From Granulicella sp. (lineage in GTDB: Bacteria > Acidobacteriota > Terriglobia > Terriglobales > Acidobacteriaceae), in the NCBI GenBank assembly GCA_027452215.1, contig DAIDGQ010000022.1:122955-186954 (forward strand): DNA of 64,000 bases, written 5' to 3'. The position numbers and the translations under genes are program-made. Of the stretch, positions 55,331-63,701 are shown in pieces; positions within the stretch are counted from its first letter, which is position 1, and every line of letters begins with the position of its first letter. The notes under the pieces were generated by a model. It made no database searches. It was not told where the DNA came from and worked only from the letters and a program-made list of their open reading frames with translations.

Positions 55331-56904
55331 GCGTGCCTCGCACGAAGGAAGCTGAGGCCCATGCTGAGCGGAACGACTGAGACGAAGAAGAGATAGCGCG
55401 TGGAGAGCACCGCGACGATTGCGCACAGGAGGCCGAGGGTCCAGACGCCGCTGAGGATGATGCCCGCGGCCAGGAGGACGAGCGCGAACGATGAGATGAC
55501 GGTGGGGCGCAGGAGGGCACCGCGCATGAGGGCGAAGGAGGCGCGACCCTCAAAAAGCGAAGAACTGCGGAGGCGAAAGAGACGAATGATCTGGTTGGAG
55601 AACCACAGAACGCTGATGATGAGGACTGGCCACGTGGAGTAGTGAACCGGCGTGTGCGCGAAGTAGCTCGGTTCGAGCCGACCCAGGAGAGCGGCGGCCT
55701 TTTCCAAGACCGGCGCGAGGGCCGCGCCCAATAGAGCCGCGGAGAGCAGGAAGTCCAGTGGCGTGTGGACCATGTTCCACGAAGGGCGCGCGGGAACAAG
55801 ATAGATATAAGCGCTGGCGATGGTGCCGAGGACTCCTAAGAAGCTGGCGGCCCAGCCACACAGAGGCACGACCTGCCCGGCGTGGAGCAAACCGAGAGCC
55901 TGCGCCCACGATGCAGCGGTGCAGGCGCCAATGCTGAGGAAGAACAGAGCGAAGAGGAGGACCTCGCGGCTGAGCCAGGAGCGACGCCACATTTTAAGCG
56001 CACGCCAGGCGTAAGCAGGGCGGCCGAGGTGGAAGACAGAGATGTTGAGAGCGACCGCTGTGACAAAGGCGAGGAGCGTGAGGCTTAGTGTGTCGGTGGC
56101 GTGGGCGAGCAGCATGACGATCAGCGCGCCCACGACAGCTTGCACCATGGTCGTCATGAAGACGAGCGACCAGTGGGGATGCTCAGCGCGAATCTGACCG
56201 CTGTCGACGCGCTCGAGTTCGCCACCGGCAACAGCGGGCGGCAGCGTAATGCGAGTAGTGGAGACGGTGTGCCGAGCCGCGGGCATGCCGGGTGAGTCCG
56301 CGGCGGTGAAGTCAGCCTTCCACTCGATCTTGTTGACGATTTCGATTTCGATCGCATGCTCGGGGCAGGCGTTGACGCATGCGGGCTCGAGGCCTTCGGC
56401 GAGTCTACCCTGGCACATATCGCACTTGCCGACGACGCCGCGCTCGGCGTTGAACTGGGGAACGGAGTAGGGGCAGTTCCAGACGCAGTACTGGCAACCG
56501 ATGCAGGCGTCGGCGGAGTGAAGGACGATGCCGGTGATGGGGTCCTTGGTGTAGGCCTCGACGGGACAGCCCTTGACGCAGTCGGCGTCGAGGCAATGGT
56601 TGCAGCCCATGGAGAGATAGTGGCGCAGCGTGTCGGGGTAGCTTCCGCCCTCAAGCTCGCCGACGCGACGCCAGTTGATGTCGTAGGGATTACCGTTCTG
56701 TTCGTTGCAGGCGACTTCGCACGAGCGGCAGCCGATGCACTTGGTCATGTCGAAGTGAAAGCGATACTGCTCGCCGGACTCGAGGGAGCGTTCGGGGATG
56801 AGGGACTTGACTACGCGCGCTGGTGCGCCGGACTCGAGCAGCGAGAGCCGCACGAGATCGAAGCTGCTTCCGTCGTTGGCACGTTCGTGGAGTGGGAGAG
56901 ACAA
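55327..56904 (-). CDS. Fused iron-sulphur/membrane-anchor protein (DmsB-DmsC type)
   Basis: 525 residues starting at TTG 56904 with AAGGGAT ahead. Residues about 45-225 carry four ferredoxin-type clusters: CIGCRSCEVAC, CNHCLDADCVKGCP, CIGCQYCVWNCP and CDMCQ...CVNACP. Residues about 245-520 hold around eight membrane helices like DmsC/YnfH. DmsB and DmsC are normally separate, so this is a natural fusion. Beside nasA it probably passes electrons from the quinol pool, or from another donor, to the nitrate reductase. Confidence 0.88.
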   Translation of the reverse strand: MSLPLHERANDGSSFDLVRLSLLESGAPARVVKSLIPERSLESGEQYRFHFDMTKCIGCRSCEVACNEQNGNPYDINWRRVGELEGGSYPDTLRHYLSMGCNHCLDADCVKGCPVEAYTKDPITGIVLHSADACIGCQYCVWNCPYSVPQFNAERGVVGKCDMCQGRLAEGLEPACVNACPEHAIEIEIVNKIEWKADFTAADSPGMPAARHTVSTTRITLPPAVAGGELERVDSGQIRAEHPHWSLVFMTTMVQAVVGALIVMLLAHATDTLSLTLLAFVTAVALNISVFHLGRPAYAWRALKMWRRSWLSREVLLFALFFLSIGACTAASWAQALGLLHAGQVVPLCGWAASFLGVLGTIASAYIYLVPARPSWNMVHTPLDFLLSAALLGAALAPVLEKAAALLGRLEPSYFAHTPVHYSTWPVLIISVLWFSNQIIRLFRLRSSSLFEGRASFALMRGALLRPTVISSFALVLLAAGIILSGVWTLGLLCAIVAVLSTRYLFFVSVVPLSMGLSFLRARHA

Positions 56905-56934
56905 CGGTAGATCCCTTTCGGCGTTCGTTCGGGG

Positions 56935-58692
56935 TTAGTAGACGTCGCGGTGATACCGATTCTGTTCCTGCAACTCGTGAACGAACTCTTTGGCAGCGTC
57001 GGCGTCCATTTGTCCATGCGCTTCGATGATGCGATGAAGAGCGGCGTCGACGTCCTTGGCCATGCGAAAGGCATCGCCGCAGACATAGATGGAGGCGCCT
57101 TCATCGAGCCACTTCCAGAACTCGGTGCCGGACTCGATCATGCGGTCCTGCACGTAGACCTTTTGCTCCTGGTCGCGAGAGAAAGCGGTGTCGAGACGGG
57201 TGAGATGGCCGTCGCTGAGCATGGCCTCGAGTTCGTCGCGATAGAGGAAGTCGGTGCGAGCACTGCGCTCGCCGAAGAAGAGCCAGTTGCGTCCGGTGGC
57301 GCCGAGCGCGCGGCGCTCGTGCAGGAAGGCTCGGAAGGGGGCAACGCCGGTGCCCGGCCCGATCATGATGATGGGCGCCGTGGGGTCGGCGGGAAGCCGG
57401 AACTTCTTGTTGGGTTGGATGTAGATAGGGACGCGCGCTCCGAGCGGCGTGCGGTCGCTGAGCATGGTGGAACAGACGCCGCCGCGCTCGCGATTGTGCG
57501 CGTGATAACGGACGACGGCCACCGTGGTGTGGAGTTCGTCGCGGTGGAACGAGGGGCTGGAGGAGATGGAGTACAGCCGCGTGGAGAGCTTTGGAAGGAT
57601 GCCGACGAGCTGCGTGGGCGATGTCAGGAGACCCGGGCACTCCTCGATGAGGTCAATGAGGCCGCGACCGTGCATGTAGCTGTCGAGATCTTTGTGGGCA
57701 TCGGCGGAGAGGAGATGCTGAAGTTTGCGGCAGTCGCCCAGGGAAGAGTAGGCTTGCACGGTCTTGCGGGTAAGGCGAGAGGGTTGGAGATGGTGCGTGA
57801 GGGCTTCGAGGAGCGTGGTTGCGCCGAGCTTGGGCAGGGTGACGATGGAATCGGGCGCAAAGTTGGTGCAGGTAAGAATCTCTTCCACCACGGCGGGGTC
57901 GTTCTGCGCAATGACTCCGCAGGCGTCACCGGCCTCATAGTGGACGGCTGAGCCCTGCAGCGAGATGCCCACGTGCACGGTCAGCTTGCTGGAGACTTCG
58001 TGCGTAAGCGGATGCTTGTCGATGACCTCAGCGAGGTAGGGATTGTCGCGCGTGTGGGCGTGAGGCCTGGCGGAGCTGCTTGCCGGTAGCGCGATTGCAT
58101 CTGATGGAACAGAGCTGGGCGTTGCGGAGATGTTGGCAAAGACCGCCTTCTTCCATTGCCCGAAGGGTTCGTCGACCTCGACGCCGGAGTCGACACGATC
58201 GCACAGACGTGTGCCGCCGAGAGCGTAGAAGCGAGCGTCGAGATCTGCGCCGAACTTGCAGAAGTGCTCGTAGCTGGTATCACCGAGAGCAAAGACAGCG
58301 TAACGCAGGTTGTCGAGACGCGGAGCAGAGAGAAGGTGAAGAGACTCGGCGAAGGCTTGCGCACCGTCAGGCGGATCGCCTTCGCCATAGGTGCTGGCGA
58401 GCACGAGTGCATATGTCTGCTCGGCGAGAGAGGCGGTGGTGTATGTGTCGAGCGAGGCGAGCTCGGGGTTGTGGCCTTGCTGCTTGAGTTCCTTGACGAG
58501 TTTTTTTGCGAGGCGCTCGCTGGTTCCGCTCTGGGTGGCAAAGAGTACGACGATCTTGCGCGATACGGACGGAGCTTTCGCAGGCGGGGCTTCAGCGGTG
58601 GAGTAGACGCCGGCGAGGAAGCCGTTGAGCCAGGCGCGCTGCTCAGGTGTAAAGGGGGCTTCGTCCGGGATGAATGGGACGGTCGGCTTCAT
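56935..58692 (-). CDS. Sulphite reductase flavoprotein-like (CysJ-like) subunit
   Basis: 585 residues. A flavodoxin domain (about 45-185; VLFATQSGTSERLAKKL) is followed by FAD and NADP domains with RLYSISSSP, IMIGPGTGVAPFRAF and LFFGERSARTDFLYRDE, and ends at the conserved Tyr (RYHRDVY). The set-up is diflavin reductase, NADPH to FMN. In this operon it should supply electrons to the sirohaem reductase encoded just upstream. The N-terminus FTPEQRAWLNGFLAGV mirrors that of its partner. Confidence 0.9.
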   Translation of the reverse strand: MKPTVPFIPDEAPFTPEQRAWLNGFLAGVYSTAEAPPAKAPSVSRKIVVLFATQSGTSERLAKKLVKELKQQGHNPELASLDTYTTASLAEQTYALVLASTYGEGDPPDGAQAFAESLHLLSAPRLDNLRYAVFALGDTSYEHFCKFGADLDARFYALGGTRLCDRVDSGVEVDEPFGQWKKAVFANISATPSSVPSDAIALPASSSARPHAHTRDNPYLAEVIDKHPLTHEVSSKLTVHVGISLQGSAVHYEAGDACGVIAQNDPAVVEEILTCTNFAPDSIVTLPKLGATTLLEALTHHLQPSRLTRKTVQAYSSLGDCRKLQHLLSADAHKDLDSYMHGRGLIDLIEECPGLLTSPTQLVGILPKLSTRLYSISSSPSFHRDELHTTVAVVRYHAHNRERGGVCSTMLSDRTPLGARVPIYIQPNKKFRLPADPTAPIIMIGPGTGVAPFRAFLHERRALGATGRNWLFFGERSARTDFLYRDELEAMLSDGHLTRLDTAFSRDQEQKVYVQDRMIESGTEFWKWLDEGASIYVCGDAFRMAKDVDAALHRIIEAHGQMDADAAKEFVHELQEQNRYHRDVY

Positions 58693-60467
58693 CGCGCGGC
58701 CTCCGGTGCGCAGAACGCGCGGAGCTGCTCGATGCTGTGGCGGCGCGCGAACTTGAGGAACGACTCCTGCCCGGAGCGTTGTTCGCTATAGGCGTGGAAA
58801 AGGCGGTGGAGAACAGGCGTCAGTTCGGAAAATTTGATGGCGGGAATGAGTTCGCGTGCAAGGCCCTGGTCGGCGTCCGCGCCGCCGCCGAGCAGGACTT
58901 GATAGCCTTCTTCACCCGATACCTTGACGCCCATAAGGCCGATGTCGCCGATGTAGTGCTGCGCGCAGGAGTGGTGGCAGCCGGTGACGTGGAGGTTGAT
59001 GGGACCGAGGATGTTGAAGTGCTGATCGAGTGAGTTGGCGAGAGCGACAGCGTGCGTCTTGGTATCGGAGGCCGCATAGCGGCAGCCCTGGTTGCCGGTG
59101 CAGGCAACGGTGCCGCTGAGCACTGGACCTGCGGTGTAATCCAGGCCGGCATCGCGGAGGGACTTTTGCGCGGCTTCGAGTTGATCGATCGGGATGTTTG
59201 GAAGAATAAGGTTCTGCCAGACGGTGAGACGCAATTCTCCGCTCCCATACTCTTCGGCGATGCAGGCAACAGCGCGCATCTGCGCAACGGGAAGGCGGCC
59301 GACGGGCACCACGACGCCGATGGACATGAGTCCAGGCTGGAGCTGCGGATGAATCCCGATGTGGCCGGCGCGGTCGATGGCGCGGCGGGGCAGGCAGTCG
59401 GCCGCAGCAAAGTACATCAGCGGAAAGGCGAGGCGTTTTTCTGTCTCCTCAAGAAACTTCGCGATCCCCCACTTGTCGATGAGATATTTCAGGCGCGCCT
59501 TCTTGCGGTCGGTGCGGTCGCCATGGGCAATGAAGACGCGGATCATTGCGACGGCGACGGCGACAGCCTGGTCGGGACGAAGAAGAAGGCCGGAGTCGGT
59601 GGCGAATTGACGATGGCCCGTGATGCCGCAGAGAAGAACGCGGAAGTAAATGCCCGCGGGGATGTCAGTCCCCTCAGCTACTTCAACCGCAACGAAGCCG
59701 ATGTCGTTGGTATCGGCGAGCACGGAGATATCTCCGCCGCTATCGAAGGCGACGTTGAACTTGCGCGGAAGCCCGTAGAGATCATGCGAGTTAGAGATGT
59801 AGTACTGGAGGGCTGAGGCAAGCGGCTGGACATCGAGCAACTCAGTGGGGTCGAGGCCGGAGAGCGGAGATGCGGTGATGTTGCGAATGTTGTCCGCGCC
59901 GGAGCCGCGCGAGGTCATGCCGAGCGACTGCACCTTGTTGAGCACGCGAACGATGTCGCGTGGCCGGAACTCGCGGATCTGCACATTGGCGCGCGTGGTG
60001 AGGTCGCAGCGGCCGGCGCCCCAGTCCTCCGCCATGTCTGCGAGGCCGCGCATCTGCGCCGAGGTGAGAAAACCGCCGGGCGCACGCAGACGAAGCATGA
60101 AGGAATCTTGCGCAGGAGCGACGTAGAACAGGCCATGGAACTTGAAGCGGAAGATGTCGGCAGCCTCAGGGGCGCGGTCTTCACTGGCGTGGGCAAGGAG
60201 TTTCTCCCAGAGGTCGAGTGGATTCTGTTCGTACTTCCAAAGCTCCTCGCGACAGAGCTCACTGATCGGCGTGCCGAAGTAGACCGATTCGGGTTCTTCC
60301 GTGGCGAGATTGGCGGCCTTTGTTGTTGGATCGTTCGTGATGCGCCCGTCGGGGAGGTAACCAACAAAGGGAACCGCGCCGCGGTGCTGAAGACCAGCGA
60401 AGAAACCTTGCAGATAATGCTTCTGCTCTTCCGTGAAGGCCGGGTTGTCGAGTGAGACGGCAGGCAT
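58689..60467 (-). CDS. nirA: Sirohaem nitrite/sulphite reductase
   Basis: 592 residues. Two ferredoxin-like half domains and two sirohaem/iron-sulphur domains are present. Cluster and sirohaem ligands lie in ACTGNQGCRY and TGCHHSCAQHYIGD (CX5C...CX3C). LTTRANVQIREF and LTVWQNLILPNIP mark the two repeats. Operon context with nasA and narK favours ammonium-forming nitrite reductase over sulphite reductase. GGAG precedes ATG by nine bases; the stop overlaps the flavoprotein start by ATGA. Confidence 0.9.
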   Translation of the reverse strand: MPAVSLDNPAFTEEQKHYLQGFFAGLQHRGAVPFVGYLPDGRITNDPTTKAANLATEEPESVYFGTPISELCREELWKYEQNPLDLWEKLLAHASEDRAPEAADIFRFKFHGLFYVAPAQDSFMLRLRAPGGFLTSAQMRGLADMAEDWGAGRCDLTTRANVQIREFRPRDIVRVLNKVQSLGMTSRGSGADNIRNITASPLSGLDPTELLDVQPLASALQYYISNSHDLYGLPRKFNVAFDSGGDISVLADTNDIGFVAVEVAEGTDIPAGIYFRVLLCGITGHRQFATDSGLLLRPDQAVAVAVAMIRVFIAHGDRTDRKKARLKYLIDKWGIAKFLEETEKRLAFPLMYFAAADCLPRRAIDRAGHIGIHPQLQPGLMSIGVVVPVGRLPVAQMRAVACIAEEYGSGELRLTVWQNLILPNIPIDQLEAAQKSLRDAGLDYTAGPVLSGTVACTGNQGCRYAASDTKTHAVALANSLDQHFNILGPINLHVTGCHHSCAQHYIGDIGLMGVKVSGEEGYQVLLGGGADADQGLARELIPAIKFSELTPVLHRLFHAYSEQRSGQESFLKFARRHSIEQLRAFCAPEAAR

Positions 60468-61483
60468 GCTTCAGATCTCCGGGAAAGCTGGGTCGAGAGA
60501 GATAGCGGCAGTGCCGTTCGGAGTTCTAGAGGCTTTGATGGAAGCGTGGAGGGGCTTCAGTCAAGAACAATCTGGACTCTAACGGCACAGAGTGCGGTGA
60601 ATGCACAGCTCATCGAGGAGGCTGAAGTTGTCGAGGTAGGTTCGCAGGACCAGCACAGCATGGGGCTGATCCGGCCGCGGGCTGCAACTCTGCAAGAGCC
60701 AGGCGCCAGCGGATAGGTAGAGCCTAAAGCATGTTGGCCGGAACCGCAAGCAGAGTTTTGCATAGAGATGACTACGAGAAGAAGCGGACGCAGGGATTGC
60801 GTTGCGAAATCAGCAGTTCCACGATTAGGGATTGCGTCGGAAGAAGCTCCATGCTATCCCTCACGAATCACCGCAACGCAGCGCGACGCCCTGACTTGAC
60901 TCGCGCTGGATAGACAATGCCGGCCCGCTCTCCCACGGCACATTGCGACAAGCCGACCAATCATCTTGCGATTCGCTCGGACATACATTTTCTGCAACTG
61001 ACGTCGTACAAAGACCTGTGAGGCCAGGACGGCGGCGCATACGATAATAAAGCCTTCGGCTTAATCGAACGTCCTGTAAATCTTCATTCCAGCTGTGCGT
61101 CTGTCTTCGATGTGTCCGCAGACAATGAGATATCTAAAGAGCCTCATGCTCCCGGCGTACTACGCGCATGCCCGGGGCAAGAGCGTGATCGGAGCCATCT
61201 ATCTGGTTGGGCGAACACGACAGTATGGGTATGTCGAGATGATCCACAAATGGGGAATGCCGCAGCGAGCCATAAACCAATCGGGCAATGACGGACAGCT
61301 CCTTACCTGCCTTGCGCAGACGCACCCCTCCTCTTTGAGCGCGACGGGTCTGCGTGTATCCTTTGCTGTAATACGCCACGTTTCCGGCGTCTAATCCTCT
61401 GCCTGCCATTGGCGAAGGATTCCTGTACAGCACATCGCAGTTTACCGACTGCGACATCTCCAATTGGTAGAACCCAAGGACTC
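60468..61483. promoter_or_regulatory. Divergent control region between nirA and the ANTAR regulator
   Basis: About 1 kb with both promoters. Two exact copies of AGGGATTGCGT lie at 60792 and 60827 in the same orientation, 35 bases apart. A small hairpin AAGCC-TTC-GGCTT is near 61052. I looked for paired hexaloop (A1, G4) hairpins that ANTAR proteins bind in the nirA leader and found none I could defend. A 25-codon leader ORF is described separately. Confidence 0.5.
60579..60656 (-). CDS. Possible leader ORF of the nitrate operon
   Basis: A 25-codon frame from GTG 60656 to TAG 60579, 111 bases before nirA. The product is arginine/leucine/cysteine-patterned (LRTYLDNFSLLDEL, then CxxRTLCR), recalling short leader peptides ahead of sulphur-assimilation genes in actinobacteria. 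No good ribosome site is seen, and an overlapping frame from an ATG gives a cysteine-rich alternative. Treat it as tentative. Confidence 0.3.
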   Translation of the reverse strand: MLVLRTYLDNFSLLDELCIHRTLCR

Positions 61484-63133
61484 ATGGCCCATGCCAGTTT
61501 TGACGGTCTCAGGGTGCTTGCACTTGAGAGCCGTCGTGCAAAGGAAGTTGAGAAGCTGATCCGCACCTACCGGGGCGAACCCTTCGTCGTGCCTTTCATG
61601 CGCGAGGTTCCGCTGGAGACGCAGAATGCTGCGCTGGACTTCATTCGCGATTTGCTGGCCGACCAGTTTGATTTAGTCATCTTCATGACGGGCGTCGGCG
61701 TGCGCGCGTTAATGGATATCGCAAAGACGCGCTACGATGCGGCACTGGTCGTGGATGCATTGCGCAAAGTGCGCATCGCCGCTCGCGGACCAAAGCCGGA
61801 GCAGATGCTGCGCGAGCTGAAGGTTCCCGTCCTTGCAACGAGCGAAGATCCCAACACCTGGCGCGAGGTGATGGCGAAACTGGACGAGTTATTTGGGACA
61901 TCGCTCACAGGCATGAGGGTTGCGCTGCAGGAGTATGGCGCATCAAATCCCGAGCTCATCTCTGTGCTCAGTGAGCGATGCCTCTCGGTCACGAAGGTTC
62001 CCGTCTACCAGTGGGCCCTTCCGGAAGATCTGCAGCCACTGCGCGAGTGCGTGCTCGGCATCACCACCGGTTTCGTCGACGTCGTATTGTTCATGACCGC
62101 CGTGCAGGTGATTCATCTGTTTCAGGTCGCGGAGCAGATTGGGATGGTGGAGCAGTTGCATGCGGGCCTAGCGTCCATGGTGGTGCTCTCGATTGGCCCC
62201 ACTACAACTGAGGAGCTCACTCATTACGGAGTGATTCCAGACTTTGAGCCGTCGCGGCCGAAGATGGGCTTCCTAGTGAACGAAGCCGCACAGTACGCCG
62301 GCAAGCTCTTGAAGAGCAAGCGAGATCACGCAGTGTCTGGCCTCATCCCAACCCATCCAGCCGCACCAGCCGACACCTTTATGCCGAAACCCGGTGTGCG
62401 TCGCATTGCAGAATCAACCCCCACCATGGCCGGCTTCCGTGATGGCCTGCTGCCCATGGAGTTTCTGCACGAGCTCAGCAGCCGCATCGCCAAGGCGGAC
62501 CCGTTCCACGAGGTGCTCAAGCGCGTGCTCGACTTTGTCACGATCATGGTCCCTTGCGACTCGTGCTTTTTGTACGTGCTAGAGGGCGAGAAGCTCGTGT
62601 TGCGCGCTTCCAAGAATCCACACACTGATCTCGTCGACCACCTCGGGCTGAAACTCGGTCAGGGAATCACTGGCTGGGTGGCGCAACATCGCGAGCCGGT
62701 CGCCATTGACTCCAAGGCCTCGGAAGATCCGCGCTTCAGCGCCTTCATCAGCCTGCCCGAAGATCGGTTTGAAGCGATCCTGTGCACGCCCATCCTCTGC
62801 GCCGGACGCGTCGTTGGCGTCATTACGATGCAGCATCGGCTGCCCTATCAGCACACCGCGATAGAGGTACGGTTGCTGTCGACTATTGGCTTTCTGGTTG
62901 GAGCGGAACTAGAACGCGCCCGCCTCGAAACTGAAAACCTTCAACTCTCTGATCGACTCGAGACCCGCAAACTTCTCGACCGCGCCAAGAGCGTGCTACA
63001 GCGTGACTTCCAGCTCACCGAAGAGGAGGCCTATCGCCGCATGCAACGCGAGAGCCGGCAGCGCCGCAAGGCAATGCGTGAGGTCGCGGAAGCAGTTCTC
63101 CTAACGGACGACATGCGCCGCAGCAACAGCTGA
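61484..63133 (+). CDS. HemD-GAF-ANTAR fusion regulator
   Basis: 549 residues from ATG 61484 (AAGGA just ahead). Residues about 6-278 are a uroporphyrinogen-III-synthase-like domain (VLALESRRAKEVEKLI, FMTGVGVRALMD, VQEYGASN-like VALQEYGASNPEL). About 325-470 is a GAF sensor (ILCAGRVVGVITMQHRLP). About 485-543 is an ANTAR RNA-binding domain (LETRKLLDRAKSVLQ, EEEAYRRMQRESRQ). ANTAR proteins such as NasR stop termination in nitrate-gene leaders; HemD-like domains regulate nitrogen genes in the Streptomyces regulator NnaR. Its divergent position beside nirA supports control of the nitrate operon. Confidence 0.88.
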   Translation: MAHASFDGLRVLALESRRAKEVEKLIRTYRGEPFVVPFMREVPLETQNAALDFIRDLLADQFDLVIFMTGVGVRALMDIAKTRYDAALVVDALRKVRIAARGPKPEQMLRELKVPVLATSEDPNTWREVMAKLDELFGTSLTGMRVALQEYGASNPELISVLSERCLSVTKVPVYQWALPEDLQPLRECVLGITTGFVDVVLFMTAVQVIHLFQVAEQIGMVEQLHAGLASMVVLSIGPTTTEELTHYGVIPDFEPSRPKMGFLVNEAAQYAGKLLKSKRDHAVSGLIPTHPAAPADTFMPKPGVRRIAESTPTMAGFRDGLLPMEFLHELSSRIAKADPFHEVLKRVLDFVTIMVPCDSCFLYVLEGEKLVLRASKNPHTDLVDHLGLKLGQGITGWVAQHREPVAIDSKASEDPRFSAFISLPEDRFEAILCTPILCAGRVVGVITMQHRLPYQHTAIEVRLLSTIGFLVGAELERARLETENLQLSDRLETRKLLDRAKSVLQRDFQLTEEEAYRRMQRESRQRRKAMREVAEAVLLTDDMRRSNS

Positions 63134-63265
63134 CTGCCGAAGGCAAGCATCTGCTGCCCGATTCCGTGGTCAAAATCCGTGACCATGCCAACGCGCGAAA
63201 GCTGGCCGACGCCCGCAAACTGCTCGCAGAGTTTATGCAGCAGAGATACCGGGAGGTGGTGGGCG

Positions 63266-63373
63266 ATGAAGAAACTTCTCTTTGTCGTCGGAATGGCGAT
63301 GTTTCTAATGGCCGCTGGCTTTGGGGTGTTTCTGCGTCCACTGCTGTACACCTTTACGCCGCTCCAGCGGTAG
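63266..63373 (+). CDS. 35-residue membrane peptide
   Basis: GGGAGG lies about nine bases before ATG. The product is one hydrophobic helix (LLFVVGMAMFLMAAGFGVFL) with a short basic/aromatic tail. It begins 132 bases after the regulator. A longer frame overlapping its start (63166 onward, VKIRDHANARKLADARKLL) also looks partly protein-like, so this locus is ambiguous. Confidence 0.45.
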   Translation: MKKLLFVVGMAMFLMAAGFGVFLRPLLYTFTPLQR

Positions 63374-63701
63374 TATCTCGGCGCCTATCTGGCCAGCTCC
63401 TGGCATGAGAGAGCCCCGTCGGCAACGAGCGAGGTGCGGTAGATATGGAAGGTGAAGCCTGCAGCCGGACCGAAGAAGAGCCAACCGCATCTGCAATACA
63501 GTCTGGCCACCGAAGATGATTTGTTTCCGATTCCGGGCGGGAGCTGCTCTGGAAGGGTGACATCCTGCCTTTCTGGATAGATCGCAAGGAGGAGTCGGAC
63601 GGGTGGACAGGAGTTGAACGAGGCTTGCCGACGGAGGTGAACTCCGCGAAGCTGGCGGGGCTGCTCAGGCAGGAGCTTTTCTATGGAGAGCTCGCGTGGC
63701 A
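63374..63701. other. Unresolved stretch, possible decayed gene
   Basis: On the plus strand two adjoining frames read as protein-like: KSQPHLQYSLATEDDLFPIPG, then after a frame change ELLWKGDILPFWIDRKEESD up to LLRQELFYGELAWHYF at about 63713. A stop interrupts the first part. This could be one frameshifted gene. A long minus-strand frame also exists, but it is less convincing. Confidence 0.25.

Noticed and set aside
60470..60960. Tandem hexaloop ANTAR target in the nirA leader
   Set aside because: Candidate stems had loops of three, seven or eight bases or lacked A1/G4; none was convincing.
61095..61394. 99-codon frame before the ANTAR regulator
   Set aside because: No ribosome site and irregular composition; it most likely lies in the divergent control region.
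63166..63408. 80-codon frame starting GTG after the regulator
   Set aside because: The first part looks protein-like, but the frame then runs out of phase over the 35-residue ORF with a good ribosome site; too ambiguous to call.
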